64,000 bases of DNA from Candidatus Rifleibacteriota bacterium (GTDB lineage Bacteria; Muiribacteriota; Ozemobacteria; Ozemobacterales; Ozemobacteraceae), in NCBI GenBank assembly GCA_015233565.1, contig JADFXM010000008.1, forward strand, positions 144,668-208,667. The letters are read 5' to 3'. Numbering within the stretch: the stretch's first letter is position 1; each line of letters opens with the position of its first letter. The notes beneath the pieces are model-generated. The model was given only the letters and a program-made list of their open reading frames with translations. It was not told the DNA's origin and did no database searches. Below are positions 10,190 to 18,537 of the stretch, piece by piece. The position numbers were made by a program, and so were the translations under genes.

Positions 10190-12877
10190 ATGAAAATCTT
10201 CTTTTCCGAAAAAAAGTGGATATTTTTTTCCCTTGTATTTGCATTTTTTTCTCTATTTTTGTTTTATGCCAGAGTTCTTGTAAACGTTGATGAATACCTA
10301 ACTACCTTGATTTTTCAATTAGGATACAATGAGAAAAGTCAAAAAGAAAAAATTGTCCTAATAAAGAAAGACGAAAAAACATCTGCGTTATTGGCAAAAA
10401 ATCCAGGGAGAAGAGAATTCGCATCCGTTATCAAATTTTTGGGTCAAACCCAGCAAGTTCCGGTTATTGGAAACAACGAAGCAACTTTAAAGTTGATCGA
10501 TTTCCGGTTGGGGCTGTTTTCTTCTCCGAATAAACCGGTTTTTTCACTTTCCTGGCCGGGAACATCAAATTGCGAGAATTACAAGAACCCAAGTTTTTTT
10601 CGTTTTTCTGAAAATTTTGCATTTGTACATGATTTTCTTCAATTTCCCAGTGAAGCACTGGCATCTTTTTCGCCTTCTTTAAAAGAACTGTCGCAGGATC
10701 AAATAAAAAAGCTTGGGATTTTTCTGGAAAACATTCGAAATCTTCAAGCAAAATGCACATTCAAAGTGCTTCCTGATGCGGAAACTATTTTTTCAATTAT
10801 CCTACAGTTGAAAATTGAGCTTCCCCCCTCTTACGAAGTACCACCTGCCAACGTCATCGGCCTGGATTTTCTTTTACAAGGTGATCATGAAAAAGAAGAG
10901 GACGATCTGTTACGTTCGGCGATTGCAAGTTCTCAAATTCCGATTGTTCTTGCGGCGCAAATGACAACCGATAGCGAATATTCCTACGAGTTCATGAACC
11001 ATTCTCCAAATTCATCTGGAACCGATATCGTCAACCTTGGAAAAAATGAAATTCAAGAAAAACAAATTGAAATTTTCCCTCAAAAAACCTTCCTCAATTC
11101 TAACTCCTCCGTTGGTTTCATAAACTCCGAAACAGGGAGCAATAGATTTATAAGGCGCCTTCCATTATTCCAGTACTATCCCGAAGAAAACAGATTGGAA
11201 CCTGGCTTTTCACTGTTGACTGCGGTTTTAGCACTGGACAAATCATATTCCGGGCCGGAAAAAACTCCTTATATGAATTCCATGAAGCAAGAAATGAAGC
11301 GGATATTTCCATTAATAAAAGATGGGACATATCAGGGCGATTTCAATTTGTTTGACCGAAAAATTCCCTGCGATGAGAGGGGAAGGATGGAAATTTATTT
11401 TTATGGATCAACCCAAACTGACTTAGTGTGCAAGAAAAGAATCCTCAAATCCTTTTCTCTGTATGAATGTTTTGACGGCGATACTCTCGCTTATCATTCG
11501 AAAAGGATTCCAGGCTCAGCAGAGAAATTGGGGACTACCAGTGCGCATCTGTCTTCTTTGAGTCGTTGGCAGAATTGTGGGAATCAAGTTTGCCTGGTTG
11601 CTCCTTTCGAAAAGACTGACTTGGACTTTTTTGAGACTCCATTGAGCTATAAAACGCCATTTACTGTGGTTAGAGACCAAATTACCGGAGCTGAAGTAAA
11701 TGCAAATGCCATTTTAACTATTCTGGAAAAAAGGTTTTTACAATATCCGAGCATTGTTCATACTACGGGTTTTGTCCTTTTCATTTCCACATTATTTGGA
11801 GTGTTTCTTTCGATTTTCAATCCACTAGCGGCAACTTTTATCGCAGTTCTTTTCATGGGTGGAACATTCGGTTTAGGTTTTTTTCTGTACAATTCCCTGG
11901 GAATAATTTTTTACTTTTCTCCCTGTTTGATAGTGTTTCCATTGACTTTAGGGTTTCACATCATAGATCATTTTTTAACTCAACGAAGAAAGACTCAGGA
12001 GACAAAGGCAATGTTCCAACGTTTTGTATCAGCAGATGTTGTCCAGTACATGCTGGATCATCCGCAAGCGGTAAAACCGGGGGGCCAGAATGTTGAAATG
12101 ACCATCTTTTTTTCGGATGTTGCCGGGTTCACTTCCATTTCGGAAGCCCTTACCCCGGAAAAACTGGTTGTATTACTTAATGAATATCTGGGATCCATGA
12201 CCCGTTTACTTTTCAAACATGGCGGAACTCTGGATAAATTTATTGGGGATGCAGTAATGGCTTTCTGGAATTACCCTCGTGAGCAGGAAGACCATGCTGT
12301 CAGGGCTTGTCTCTGTGCTTTGGAGATGCAAAGAAAGATTCTGGAATTACAGAAGGGTTGGGCGGAAAGGAAACTACCGAAAGTTGCTGCCAGGTGTGGA
12401 ATTAATACAGCAAACGTAATTGTTGGTTATATGGGAGCAATTGAAGCTCAGATGAACTTCACATGCATGGGAGACGGAGTAAATCTGGCCTCCCGCTTGG
12501 AAGGGGCTAACAAAGAATATGGAACTTTCCTGATGATAAGCGAGAAAACATATCTTCGTGCCAAAGAACGAGTGTCAGTCCGATTCCTGGATTTTCTTGC
12601 AGTAAAGGGAAAAGCCGAGCCGGTTAAAGTCTTCGAATTAGTAAGCGAAAAAGGCGATGAGCCGGCGGAATGGTCGAAACTTATAAGCTTGTACGATACG
12701 GGAATCGCTTTACATCTTGACAAAAAATGGGACGAAGCCATTCAAAAATTTGAAGAAATCCTCAAAAAATGGCCTTCCGATGGTCCTTCTAAAACCTATA
12801 TCAAAAGATGCCAGGAGTACAAAGAAACCCCTCCTCCCGAAAATTGGGATGGAAGTTATCATCTAACGCACAAATAA
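10190..12877 (+). CDS. CHASE2-type transmembrane class III adenylate cyclase
   Basis: Makes cyclic nucleotide, most likely cAMP, in response to an extracytoplasmic signal. An N-terminal membrane helix is followed by a CHASE2-like sensor with a long insertion (VIGLDFLLQGD and NRFIRRLPLFQ are typical core pieces). Three membrane helices lie at about 520-600, then the cytoplasmic cyclase domain at about 640-830. All catalytic positions are present: metal Asp643 (FFSDVAGFT) and Asp687 (FIGDAVMAF), substrate Lys683 (DKFIGD) and Thr758 (FTCMGD), Asn765 and Arg769 (VNLASRLE). The Lys/Thr pair is the one known from CHASE2-type/CyaC adenylate cyclases. The C-terminal 60 residues form a TPR-like hairpin (DEAIQKFEEILKKWPSD). 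It is a homodimer-competent cyclase, unlike the two degenerate ones at 31-37 kb. There is no SD before the ATG. It converges with the CoA-transferase gene. Confidence 0.9.
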   Translation: MKIFFSEKKWIFFSLVFAFFSLFLFYARVLVNVDEYLTTLIFQLGYNEKSQKEKIVLIKKDEKTSALLAKNPGRREFASVIKFLGQTQQVPVIGNNEATLKLIDFRLGLFSSPNKPVFSLSWPGTSNCENYKNPSFFRFSENFAFVHDFLQFPSEALASFSPSLKELSQDQIKKLGIFLENIRNLQAKCTFKVLPDAETIFSIILQLKIELPPSYEVPPANVIGLDFLLQGDHEKEEDDLLRSAIASSQIPIVLAAQMTTDSEYSYEFMNHSPNSSGTDIVNLGKNEIQEKQIEIFPQKTFLNSNSSVGFINSETGSNRFIRRLPLFQYYPEENRLEPGFSLLTAVLALDKSYSGPEKTPYMNSMKQEMKRIFPLIKDGTYQGDFNLFDRKIPCDERGRMEIYFYGSTQTDLVCKKRILKSFSLYECFDGDTLAYHSKRIPGSAEKLGTTSAHLSSLSRWQNCGNQVCLVAPFEKTDLDFFETPLSYKTPFTVVRDQITGAEVNANAILTILEKRFLQYPSIVHTTGFVLFISTLFGVFLSIFNPLAATFIAVLFMGGTFGLGFFLYNSLGIIFYFSPCLIVFPLTLGFHIIDHFLTQRRKTQETKAMFQRFVSADVVQYMLDHPQAVKPGGQNVEMTIFFSDVAGFTSISEALTPEKLVVLLNEYLGSMTRLLFKHGGTLDKFIGDAVMAFWNYPREQEDHAVRACLCALEMQRKILELQKGWAERKLPKVAARCGINTANVIVGYMGAIEAQMNFTCMGDGVNLASRLEGANKEYGTFLMISEKTYLRAKERVSVRFLDFLAVKGKAEPVKVFELVSEKGDEPAEWSKLISLYDTGIALHLDKKWDEAIQKFEEILKKWPSDGPSKTYIKRCQEYKETPPPENWDGSYHLTHK

Positions 12878-12925
12878 GGATCACATCTTCCCTATTTCCA
12901 GTTCAAATGGTAAGCCTCGTGATTC

Positions 12926-14113
12926 TTAAATCACTTTTTTCTTCTGGAGGGAGCTGATTTCTTCCTCGGACATTTTCAATTTGGTCTTCAAAATTTCGTG
13001 AGTGTGCTCACCTAATACTGGCGCTGGACATGTCACTTCAGCCGGAGTTTGAGAGAACTTTATCGGGTTTCCCGGTACTTTTATTTTTCCGGTGGTGGGG
13101 TGGAGCAGTTCAACCAGCATAGACCTGGCGTTTATCTGAGGGTCAGAAAACAATTTGGCAACATCATTAATTGGCCCACAGGGAATATCATACTTCTGAA
13201 GGAGTGTGACCCATTCATCGGTCAATTTCGTCTTCATTTCTTCAGAAAGAAATTTTTCAAGGGAATCCCAGTTGTGAACGCGGTCTTTGTTAGTTAAGAA
13301 TCTGGGATCGGAAATAACTTCCTTTTTCTCAATTATTTCAAGGAATTTTTTCCAAAGGTCGTCATTTCCAACAGCGATGTTGATCAGTCCATCTTTGGTA
13401 TGAAAAGTTGCGAATGGTGAAATTGATGGATGCCTGTTGCCAATGGGGTGGGGGACCTCTCCAGTTGCGGAGTATCTGACGATGGCATTTTCCAAAACTG
13501 CTATCATGGAATCTAGCATTGCAACGTCGATTGCTTGGCCCATTCCGGATTTTTCGCGGTTGTATAAGGCTGTTACAATTCCATAAGATGTAAATATTCC
13601 TGAAATAATGTCGGCGATGGAGCTGCCAACTTTTGTCGGTTGGTCGGCTGATGGCCCTGTGACACTCATCATTCCACCCAGACCTTGAATTATCAGGTCA
13701 TATGCGGGTCTGGACTTGTAAGGTCCGGTTTGGCCAAACCCGGTTGAGGAGGCATAAATCAATCGTGGGTTGGTTTTCACCAGCTCGTCGTAATGAATTC
13801 CAAGTTTTTCCATTACTCCAGGTTTGAAATTTTCAACAACCACGTCTGCGCATTTTGCAAGCTTCAGGAAGATCTCGCGTCCTTCGGGTTGCTTGAGGTT
13901 TAATGTTACACTCTTTTTTCCGCGATTGATGCTCATGAAATAAGCGCTGAAACCGTTTACAAATGGGCCAAAAGCCCTTGAGTCATCACCTGTTCCGGGA
14001 CGTTCAATTTTGATAACTTCCGCGCCGAGGTCGGCTAGTAGCATTGTACAATATGGGCCAGCCAGCACCCGGGTCAGATCAATTACTGTAATGCCTGCTA
14101 ATGGGCCATTCAT
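12926..14113 (-). CDS. CoA-transferase family III (CaiB/BaiF)
   Basis: Transfers CoA between carboxylic acids, or racemises an acyl-CoA; the substrate cannot be told. Family hallmarks: GITVIDLTRVLAGPYCTMLLADLGAEVIK at the N-terminus, ERPGTGDDSR, NRGKKSVTLNLK, and the catalytic Asp region RPAYDLIIQGLGGMM. The ORF track begins at 14191, but that would overlap the upstream gene by 74 nt. I chose the ATG at 14113 (MNGPLAG) because GGAGATAATCTA lies just upstream and the protein then has 395 residues, the usual length. The start lies 4 nt after the nitrilase stop, so the two form an operon and probably one pathway. Confidence 0.9.
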   Translation of the reverse strand: MNGPLAGITVIDLTRVLAGPYCTMLLADLGAEVIKIERPGTGDDSRAFGPFVNGFSAYFMSINRGKKSVTLNLKQPEGREIFLKLAKCADVVVENFKPGVMEKLGIHYDELVKTNPRLIYASSTGFGQTGPYKSRPAYDLIIQGLGGMMSVTGPSADQPTKVGSSIADIISGIFTSYGIVTALYNREKSGMGQAIDVAMLDSMIAVLENAIVRYSATGEVPHPIGNRHPSISPFATFHTKDGLINIAVGNDDLWKKFLEIIEKKEVISDPRFLTNKDRVHNWDSLEKFLSEEMKTKLTDEWVTLLQKYDIPCGPINDVAKLFSDPQINARSMLVELLHPTTGKIKVPGNPIKFSQTPAEVTCPAPVLGEHTHEILKTKLKMSEEEISSLQKKKVI

Positions 14114-14117
14114 TAGA

Positions 14118-15011
14118 TTATCTCCATTTAGTGTAAGGGATTCGTTTTGCTGGGTCGAAAGAAGATTTTCCCTGCCTGAGTATTCCTTCATAGGAACTTA
14201 TGTTTCTGTCTTCAAGGTGGTCAAAATGTTGAGCTGCAGAGGTATTTGGAACTATGGTTTTTATCGGGTCCGGGTCGAGTTCCGACCAGATAAACTCGTC
14301 AGATGCTCTTGCCTGGGCAATTTTGAAACCACTTGGGTGGATGATCATGGATGATCCGAAAAAGTATGCGCCGCTTGCATCTGGCCCAACCGCGTTGGAT
14401 GCTATCCAGTAAACGTGATTATCGTAAGCTCGAGCTCGGTTTGTGAGTTCCCAGTGGTCGAAAGTTCTCATAAATGCTGAAGGACGGCAGATGATTTCTG
14501 CTCCCTTAAGAGTAGTTACTCTCGCCAGTTCAGGAAAATCACCATCGTAGCAGATAACTAATCCGATTTTGCCAATTTCAGTTTCGATGCAACAGGACTG
14601 GTTTCCTGGGGTGGTCCACCCTCCAGCTTCTTTTCGTTCAGAAGGAAAAGGATGCGTTTTGCGATAAACTCCCATGATTCCGCTTGGGCCTATCAAAGCA
14701 GCACTGTTAAAGACCGAACCTTCTCTTTTTCCCCGTTCATAGGTTGGGAAAACTATGTAAGCATCTAATTCTTGCGCCCATTGTTTCCCGATATCGGTAA
14801 ATTTACCTGGAATCGTGTCAGTTGCCTTCCAGAGGTCGAAAGAAGTTCCTATGGGTGTGAATCCGGTAGTAAAACTTTCAGGAAGGACTATCAATTTTGC
14901 GTTGGAAGCTTGTTTACATTCCTTTAGCAGCTCATAAGCACGCTTGATATTTCTTTCTACAGCCATCGGCTCAGAGTGAAATTGAACAGCAGCGGCAACA
15001 AATTTTTTCAT
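14118..15011 (-). CDS. Carbon-nitrogen hydrolase (nitrilase superfamily)
   Basis: Predicted cytoplasmic amidase or nitrilase. The Glu-Lys-Cys triad is visible in family context: LPES (Glu), YRKTHPFPSERKE (Lys) and LVICYDGDFPE (Cys). The start at 15011 (MKKFVAAAVQF) is chosen over the ORF-track start 15065 because GGAGAGG sits 8 nt upstream and the family begins with this beta strand; the protein is 297 residues. Aliphatic amidase, N-carbamoyl-amide hydrolase and omega-amidase are all possible; the substrate is not predictable. It is first in an operon with the family III CoA-transferase, which suggests catabolism of an amide whose acid product is then activated with CoA (inference). Confidence 0.85.
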   Translation of the reverse strand: MKKFVAAAVQFHSEPMAVERNIKRAYELLKECKQASNAKLIVLPESFTTGFTPIGTSFDLWKATDTIPGKFTDIGKQWAQELDAYIVFPTYERGKREGSVFNSAALIGPSGIMGVYRKTHPFPSERKEAGGWTTPGNQSCCIETEIGKIGLVICYDGDFPELARVTTLKGAEIICRPSAFMRTFDHWELTNRARAYDNHVYWIASNAVGPDASGAYFFGSSMIIHPSGFKIAQARASDEFIWSELDPDPIKTIVPNTSAAQHFDHLEDRNISSYEGILRQGKSSFDPAKRIPYTKWR

Positions 15012-15157
15012 GGTTTGAACCTCTCCTAAAAAATCAGGAAATATCAACTCTTCCATGAAATTCATGGGTATTCTTGCTTTTGCCCATTACCCAGGATTAA
15101 ATGGGATTGATATAAACTCCAATTGTAGCACATTTCAAGGAAAATAGATAATTGCTT

Positions 15158-15523
15158 TTAAGCCAGGAGCTCTGAGATTGCGTCAAGCAACTCCTTTTTA
15201 ACAAAAGGTTTAGCCAGAGTTTTGTTGGCCCCCATTAATGTGGCAAGATTTAATGTGGTGTCCGCTCCAAAACTTCCGCCCCCCGAAATAGCGATTATTT
15301 TTATTCGTGGCTTTAGATCTTTTAATTCGATTATTGTTTCAACTCCTTCTTTTTCAGGCATCAAAATATCAGTGATAATCAAATCAAAACTCTGGGTTTT
15401 GAAAATTTCGAGAGCATTTTTTCCGTTTGGAGAGCAGACCGCGGAATGTCCTGCACTTTCGACCATCATGGAAACCATCTCTCTGACTTCAGATTCGTCA
15501 TCAATTATTAGGATTTTTGCCAT
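15158..15523 (-). CDS. Single-domain response regulator (CheY-like)
   Basis: A receiver domain with nothing attached. Acidic pair in ILIIDDESE, phosphoacceptor Asp in DLIITDILMPEKEG, conserved Ser in IAISGG and Lys in TLAKPF. The start at 15523 (MAKILIIDD) is preferred to the ORF-track Met at 15547 because it matches the family N-terminus. It overlaps the end of the hybrid kinase gene by about 20 nt, so it is probably translationally coupled and receives phosphate from that kinase. No output domain, so it acts by protein-protein contact or as a phosphate sink. Confidence 0.9.
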   Translation of the reverse strand: MAKILIIDDESEVREMVSMMVESAGHSAVCSPNGKNALEIFKTQSFDLIITDILMPEKEGVETIIELKDLKPRIKIIAISGGGSFGADTTLNLATLMGANKTLAKPFVKKELLDAISELLA

Positions 15524-18389
15524 TCCCTCGTTTCTCCATTTTCTCATCTAGTGTTTGTCTGATTGCCATCGCAAGATTTCTTATTGAAAAAGGTTTCATC
15601 AAAGACCTGCTAATGAGTTTGGCGTCCTGCGAATTTTGACTTAAACGATCATTATAACCTGTGACCAAAATTATTGGCATTTCTATTCCCATTTGACGTG
15701 TTTTTTTCGCAAGTTCCAGCCCGGTTAAACCTGGCATTGTCTGGTCTGTTATAAGTAATTGAAATTTTTTGGGATTCTCAGAAATCACTTGGAGTGCCTT
15801 TATAGGTTCATTTTCGGTGAAGATCTGGTAGCCAAATTTTTCCAAAGTCCTTTTACCCATTAACGTAATTTCAGTTTCGTCGTCAACCATTAGAATGCAT
15901 TCATTACCTGTAAAACTTACAGTTTTTTCTTCAACTTTGTTAATTGCTACTTGTGATTCGGTGGAAGGAAAGAGAAGTTTAAATTCAGTTCCCTTCCCGA
16001 GTTCGCTTTCAACGTGAATAAACCCCTGATGATTGGAAACAATGCCGTGTACGACCCATAATCCCAACCCACTTCCGCCTCCAACACCTTTTGTGGTAAA
16101 AAACGGTTCAAAAATTCTTTCAATGGTCGATGGATCCATGCCATAGCCGTTATCTTTTACCACTAGTTTGGTATAGTGTCCATCTTTTATTTCGGGGAAA
16201 ACCTTGCGGTCTTTCTGGCAAATTTCGTGGTTTTCCAATGAAATATTAAGAATTCCACCGCGCTCCCTCATGGCATGGGATGCATTAGCGCACAGGTTCA
16301 TTATTACCTGACTCATTTGTGATGAATCCCCAAGAATAGGCTTGCAATCAGGAGCAATATCAGAACGTATTTCAATTGTGGTTGGAATTGACACTCGAAT
16401 CAAGTGAATTGCTTCCAGGATTATTTTCTGAATTTCGATGGGTTTAAAAACCTGCTCCATTTGACCACCAAAGAACAAAAGTTGCTTAATTATATCTTTC
16501 GCCCTTGTTGATGCTATAACAATGCTTTTTAACTGATTTCTAACCTTTTCTTCGAAAATTGGATTCGAAGCGAGCATATCCGAATAGCCAAGAATTGGAG
16601 TTAGGAGATTGTTGAAATCGTGTGCAATTCCCCCCGCGAGACGACCTACTGTTTCAAGTCTTTGGGATTTTCTGAGTTGTATTTCGAGTTTTCTTTTTTC
16701 TTCCAATGCAATTTGCGCTTCGGTAATATCGATATCAGTTCCGATCAATCTGTTTCTGTTACCACCTTTAGCGAATGAACCTCGTGAAAGAATCCACTTT
16801 ATTCCACCTTTTTTATCTATCTTACGATGCTCAAAAACTAATTCCTCTGAATGCCCTTCCAAAAAATCCTTGAAAATTTTCTCGAAACTTTCTCTGTCAT
16901 CTTGATGGATAAGTTCTTTCCAGGTTGAAAAGGAATTAAAAGTCTCGTTCTCTGAATAACCCAGCATTTCTTTTAAGTTAGGATCAATAAACATGTTTTC
17001 ATCGATAAGATCCAGACTCCAGACCCCAACTTTTCCTGCTTTTACTGCAAGTTGATATTTTTCCTGGCTCTCTTTTAATGCAATTTCAGCAGCCTTCCTT
17101 TCGGAAATTTCATTTCTCATTTTTTCATTGGATTCAGCAAGGGCTTTTGTTCGCTCCATTACTTGCTCTTCGAGAAAATATCTGTGTCTTATCAGCTCTT
17201 TTTCGGATTCTTCCAATCGTTGGACGCTTTGTTCCAGCTTTTTTTTGGCCACTAGATTCAAGGAATAAAATTCATAGCTTTCAAGCATGTGTGCTGTTGA
17301 GTGAAGAATAATAGTCAAAAGAGAAAAAAAAGCATCAAATATCTCGTTTGGATCTTGTTCCAAAAGAGCGAAAAACATTCCCCTGGTTCTGGAATTTGTA
17401 GAAAGTGCATGTACTAAAAGTTGGTTCTTTTTATCAATGGAAGGAAGAAGAATTGGTCGATTACGCTTAATTGCCTCAGCGAAACAACCATTTTCAATAA
17501 GTATTTCCGCTTCTTTTTCAAATTTTTTCAAACAGTCCTTTGGATCCCAATAGGCGGGGAAAAAACTTCCTTCAACCTCATGAACAAGGAAAATCGAAAT
17601 AGCTTTTGATTTGATAAGATTTCTGATTTTCATGGTGGTTTCACGCAAGATATCAGATTTGCTCTCAAGTTGATTCAGTGTGGTTTCAAAAGTTCCCAGC
17701 GCTGCTGCTACTTCGAGGGCTTTCATCGCTTCACGTTTATCTTCGATGAGTTGTTTTACCAGATTTTTGAGGAATGTAGTTTCACCTGATTCTGAAAGCT
17801 TTGTGACCTCAGGGATGTTCGGCGTTTCTGTGATTTTTGCAGGTTCTGAAATCTTCTGAACCTCAGGGATATCTGGTACATTAGGGATTTTTTGGGTTTC
17901 TGAAATATTCGCAGCCTGCGAGTCTTTTGGAATTTTCGGAATTTCAAGGGTCTTCGAGATCTCTAAAGTCTTCAAGTTCTTTGGGATTTCCTGGGTTTCT
18001 GGGATATTCGAGATCTTTGATGTTTCAGATATTTCTGATATTTTGGATAAACCTGGTCTTTTTGTTTCGTTTTGGAGGTCTGGAGAATGGGGTGGGGGGG
18101 AATCACCTGATTCCGGGGTGTTTTGTTTAATTCTGCTAATTTTGCTGATTTGGTCGATTTTGTTTAATTCAGCTCGAGAAGGGTCATGGAAAATCTCCGT
18201 TCTAGGTGAAAATTCTTCCTTACTGTGCCCCAGAACGTTGGCTTGAAGCACTCCCCAGGTTTTAAAAATCTTTATTTGCTTTTTTTCAATAAGTGAATTT
18301 GCTGAAAGCAGGAATCTCCCATTTGGTGCAAAAAGATCTGATTCCAGGACCATCCCCGGGACAATTTGGCAAATATCAATCAAACCCAC
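15501..18389 (-). CDS. Hybrid sensor histidine kinase (GAF-PAS-HisKA-HATPase-REC)
   Basis: A soluble signalling kinase with no membrane segment. Order: an N-terminal beta domain (about 1-55; IVPGMVLESDLFAPNGRFLL) like that preceding HD-GYP/HDOD modules; a low-complexity linker (about 75-210) built from Ile-Pro/Ser-Glu/Lys-Thr units; GAF (about 230-370); coiled coil; PAS with PAC (about 443-565); HisKA with phospho-His near 592 (GGIAHDFNNLLTPILGYSDM); HATPase (about 690-815; N box NLCANASHAM, GYGMD, GGGSGLGL); and a C-terminal receiver (Asp near 882 in LLITDQTMPGLTG). Start is GTG at 18389. The adjacent single-domain regulator overlaps its 3' end, completing a phosphorelay. It lies downstream of the terminator at 18486-18514, so it has its own promoter. 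Confidence 0.9.
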   Translation of the reverse strand: MGLIDICQIVPGMVLESDLFAPNGRFLLSANSLIEKKQIKIFKTWGVLQANVLGHSKEEFSPRTEIFHDPSRAELNKIDQISKISRIKQNTPESGDSPPPHSPDLQNETKRPGLSKISEISETSKISNIPETQEIPKNLKTLEISKTLEIPKIPKDSQAANISETQKIPNVPDIPEVQKISEPAKITETPNIPEVTKLSESGETTFLKNLVKQLIEDKREAMKALEVAAALGTFETTLNQLESKSDILRETTMKIRNLIKSKAISIFLVHEVEGSFFPAYWDPKDCLKKFEKEAEILIENGCFAEAIKRNRPILLPSIDKKNQLLVHALSTNSRTRGMFFALLEQDPNEIFDAFFSLLTIILHSTAHMLESYEFYSLNLVAKKKLEQSVQRLEESEKELIRHRYFLEEQVMERTKALAESNEKMRNEISERKAAEIALKESQEKYQLAVKAGKVGVWSLDLIDENMFIDPNLKEMLGYSENETFNSFSTWKELIHQDDRESFEKIFKDFLEGHSEELVFEHRKIDKKGGIKWILSRGSFAKGGNRNRLIGTDIDITEAQIALEEKRKLEIQLRKSQRLETVGRLAGGIAHDFNNLLTPILGYSDMLASNPIFEEKVRNQLKSIVIASTRAKDIIKQLLFFGGQMEQVFKPIEIQKIILEAIHLIRVSIPTTIEIRSDIAPDCKPILGDSSQMSQVIMNLCANASHAMRERGGILNISLENHEICQKDRKVFPEIKDGHYTKLVVKDNGYGMDPSTIERIFEPFFTTKGVGGGSGLGLWVVHGIVSNHQGFIHVESELGKGTEFKLLFPSTESQVAINKVEEKTVSFTGNECILMVDDETEITLMGKRTLEKFGYQIFTENEPIKALQVISENPKKFQLLITDQTMPGLTGLELAKKTRQMGIEMPIILVTGYNDRLSQNSQDAKLISRSLMKPFSIRNLAMAIRQTLDEKMEKRGNGKNPNN

Positions 18390-18485
18390 GCTAATTGTGC
18401 TCCATTACGATGACATGAGAGATATAATACCATTTCCAAAAAGAAGTGGCGTTGAAAAAATTTAAAGCTTTAAGCTCTTCCTATG

Positions 18486-18514
18486 AAAAAACCCCGACTA
18501 CTGTCGGGGTTTTT
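18486..18514 (-). terminator. Rho-independent terminator after the M30-like protease gene
   Basis: AAAAACCCCGAC-TACT-GTCGGGGTTTTT forms a 12-bp perfect stem with a 4-nt loop flanked by A/T runs on both sides. On the minus strand it ends in a T run, 24 nt past the protease stop. The symmetry means it could also stop readthrough in the other direction. Confidence 0.9.
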
Positions 18515-18537
18515 GGATAGTAGGATCAATTTATAGT

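Noticed and set aside
14010-14354. Plus-strand ORF of 114 aa
   Set aside because: Antisense to the CoA-transferase and nitrilase genes, both strongly supported.
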